DNA from: Planctomycetota bacterium
GTDB taxonomy: Bacteria; Planctomycetota; UBA1135
NCBI GenBank assembly: GCA_026421205.1
Contig: JAPKBM010000017.1
Location: 1-34,257, forward strand
Direction: 5' to 3'
Length of the DNA: 34,257 nt
Shown: positions 32,630 through 34,257 of the stretch, piece after piece
Layout: each line of letters opens with the position of its first letter
How positions within the stretch are numbered: the first letter of the stretch is position 1
Notes under the pieces: generated by a model
What the model was told of the DNA's origin: nothing
The model's database searches: none
Seen by the model: the letters and a program-made list of their open reading frames with translations, nothing else
Made by a program: the position numbers and the translations under genes

Positions 32630-34257
32630 ATGTTCGCCGCTTCAGCCCTCCTCCTGGGCTTCTTTGGGCCATGCCCTCCACTCCAGGATCCCGCACCTTT
32701 CCAGCTCAATCTTCCCCAGGGCTATGAGGCATTTCATGCGGTGGCAGGGCAACCCGACGCCTGGCAAGCGGTTTCTGAAGATCCCCTTGGGCTCTTTGAG
32801 GTTCGCCATTTTCTCCTTGAAGCCCCAGGCGCCTTCGCCGAAGCAGTGGCGCAGCAACAACTCAACAATTACTGGAAGCCATTACTCCAAGAAGGGAATC
32901 CGCGCATTCAAAACTGGCATGGTCAATGGGCCCAATCTTCCAATGCTGCAGGCGCATCCATTCGCTTTCTTCTTCAAGGGGAAGAGAGGGCGGTAGAATT
33001 TCGTGTTGCGCTTTCTGTTGACCATTTAATCCTCGGTCATTGGGAGGGTTCGGTTGTCCAACTAGACGAAGGGCTTTCCGCACTCCAATCATTCCACGCT
33101 CCTAAAACATGGAAGACGAAGGTTGCTTCAAACAATGATATTGAAAACGGTTTAGGGGTATCCTCTCAAATCTATCGAGTCCCTGGAAACTGGGAAATCT
33201 TGGTTCAAGCACTTCCTGCGAATTTTTCTGAAATCCAAGTTTCCGTCAAACTCCATGATGCACCGTCGGCACACGCATGGCACTTTCCTGAGGGCGCGAT
33301 AATCATCCAAGAGACGGAGGAGTCCTGCACCTACCGCTTTCAACTTCTTGCTGTGGATGGAACCCCCACGCCCGCGGCTGGGCTTTTCGCAGGCTTTCAC
33401 TTTTTCCAAGCGCTCCGCCCCGATTGGTTAGCGATACCTCAATGGAATGCGCCTCCGTCGTCGACCTGGCTACCACCTGCGTGGACGCTCTCCGTCCAAG
33501 GTCCCGCCCATCTCAAGACGAGGTCTTGGACGACGCCAACAAGCGAGTCTCTCCAGCAAACAGAACCCACTTATTTACAGACAAATTTTCCACGAATGCC
33601 AGAAGGCCGCGCATGGCCTTTCTTTTTGATTGGAAATTACACGCAGAGCACCCTTCAAAATCGAGGATATCACCTCCGAAATGCGGGCAGGCAACAGTCC
33701 CCCGAGGACAAGATTTCGTGGCTTAACCGTTGTGAGGAAGAACTATCTCAATGGCTGAAGACCCCTCCCCAACCATGGTTTTTAATTACAGGACCTGACA
33801 CATCTGACTGGGTTCTGCCCGGCCTCCTTGTCTTGGACGAGAATTCTGCGTGGCTCTCGACTCCCTTGGATGCACATTGGCAGGCACTCGATCGCCGCAC
33901 CGCACTTGCTAGAAAAGTTGCGTTCCGTGTTTTCGGACTTCAAACTAGAGGGGTCGGCACAGGCGCGCCCTTTCTCAACCACAGTCTCAGCGAATATCTC
34001 ACTTGGCGGTTGCTCGAGCGCACGGGAAAGACAAAAGAGGCGAAAGCACTTTTAGGTTGGTGGGAACTCAGGGAAATGCAACTTCCCCCGCTACGAACCC
34101 CTCTCAGCCTTTTCCCTGCTTCCGATGCTGTCGGCACCCGGCGGCTACTTTCCCATGGTGGGCGAGTTTGGCGCGCCATGGAAAAACGAGCAGGTCGGCC
34201 AGCCATGGATGCTGTACTTAGCACAGTGGCTCAAGCAAAGGGCACGTGGACGACTGA
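32630..34257 (+). CDS. Secreted M1-aminopeptidase-like protein with a destroyed zinc site (partial, right edge)
   Basis: I translated this frame by hand from ATG 32630; it stays open for 542 codons to the window edge. It begins with a signal peptide (MFAASALLLGFFGPCPPLQ). The N-terminal 400 residues look like beta-rich secreted domains that I do not recognise. Residues 424-456 resemble the active-site region of M1 peptidases (HELAHxWFG, 18 residues, NEGFAEY), but the ligands are replaced: Arg428-Lys429 and Phe432 stand for H-E and H, and His451 for the third-ligand Glu in NHSLSEY. The HxxxH-to-E spacing of 19 is kept exactly. A later GGRVWRAMEKRAGRPAMDAVL segment resembles the M1 KGALVLxMLRxxxG helix. 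It is probably a pseudo-peptidase. The start is 9 nt after the clpX stop. Confidence 0.7.
   Translation, partial: MFAASALLLGFFGPCPPLQDPAPFQLNLPQGYEAFHAVAGQPDAWQAVSEDPLGLFEVRHFLLEAPGAFAEAVAQQQLNNYWKPLLQEGNPRIQNWHGQWAQSSNAAGASIRFLLQGEERAVEFRVALSVDHLILGHWEGSVVQLDEGLSALQSFHAPKTWKTKVASNNDIENGLGVSSQIYRVPGNWEILVQALPANFSEIQVSVKLHDAPSAHAWHFPEGAIIIQETEESCTYRFQLLAVDGTPTPAAGLFAGFHFFQALRPDWLAIPQWNAPPSSTWLPPAWTLSVQGPAHLKTRSWTTPTSESLQQTEPTYLQTNFPRMPEGRAWPFFLIGNYTQSTLQNRGYHLRNAGRQQSPEDKISWLNRCEEELSQWLKTPPQPWFLITGPDTSDWVLPGLLVLDENSAWLSTPLDAHWQALDRRTALARKVAFRVFGLQTRGVGTGAPFLNHSLSEYLTWRLLERTGKTKEAKALLGWWELREMQLPPLRTPLSLFPASDAVGTRRLLSHGGRVWRAMEKRAGRPAMDAVLSTVAQAKGTWTT

Noticed and set aside
1-34257. Search for CRISPR arrays, insertion sequences, tRNA genes and phage genes
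   Set aside because: I saw no spaced direct repeats, transposase motifs, tRNA cloverleaf sequences or integrase motifs; the window looks like ordinary chromosomal core with compact operons.

Overview
The window is about 34 kb of very compact bacterial chromosome, nearly all coding. I see no tRNA, rRNA, CRISPR array, insertion sequence or phage gene. The organism is a diderm: there is a TolC-family outer-membrane protein, an RND efflux pump with its periplasmic adaptor, lipobox and signal-peptide proteins, and a PBP4-type peptidoglycan peptidase. The phylum is not certain. A long Ade1-type PurC, a tandem UvrA-like protein, a sulfatase-fold TPR lipoprotein and scarce Shine-Dalgarno sequences would suit a Planctomycetota-like or similar lineage, but this is a low-confidence inference. 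The XPB helicase plus Rv0862c-like partner pair is best known from Actinobacteria.

Layout. (1) 1-4063, minus: thiL, tsaE, an ECF sigma factor, its probable membrane anti-sigma factor and a TolC-like protein cut by the left edge. (2) 4067-4546, plus: an orphan pseudopilin with a prepilin cleavage site. (3) 18176-4518, minus: a nine-gene operon of aroA, a TPR/HEAT secreted protein, galE, dacB, suhB, a tandem UvrA-like ATPase, an XPB helicase, an XPB-partner protein and a ThiE/TenI protein. Most junctions are 1-16 nt overlaps. (4) 18214-20792, plus: purC and a sulfatase-fold/TPR lipoprotein. (5) 23521-20778, minus: mnmG and a membrane-anchored HExxH metalloprotease. (6) 23603-24865, plus: a secreted helical protein of unknown function. 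(7) 29287-24848, minus: RND adaptor and permease. (8) 29334 to the right edge, plus: tig, clpP, clpX and a secreted protein that looks like an M1 aminopeptidase with its zinc site destroyed.

The genes serve cofactor, aromatic, purine and tRNA-modification metabolism, envelope synthesis, efflux, DNA repair and proteolysis. The most interesting part is the repair cassette at 5075-12710. There a UvrA-like protein with two intact and two degenerate ATPase modules is translationally coupled to an XPB-family helicase and its partner, which suggests a mixed bacterial/archaeal-type nucleotide-excision pathway.

Regulation. Several genes start a fixed six bases after a TANNNT -10 box, which predicts leaderless mRNAs. 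The clearest case is the aroA/purC divergent promoter, where two TAGAAT boxes form an inverted repeat and each stands exactly six bases from its start codon. In two places the TAG stop codon of one gene forms the first three bases of the candidate -10 box of the next gene. No gene-free stretch exceeds about 85 bases.
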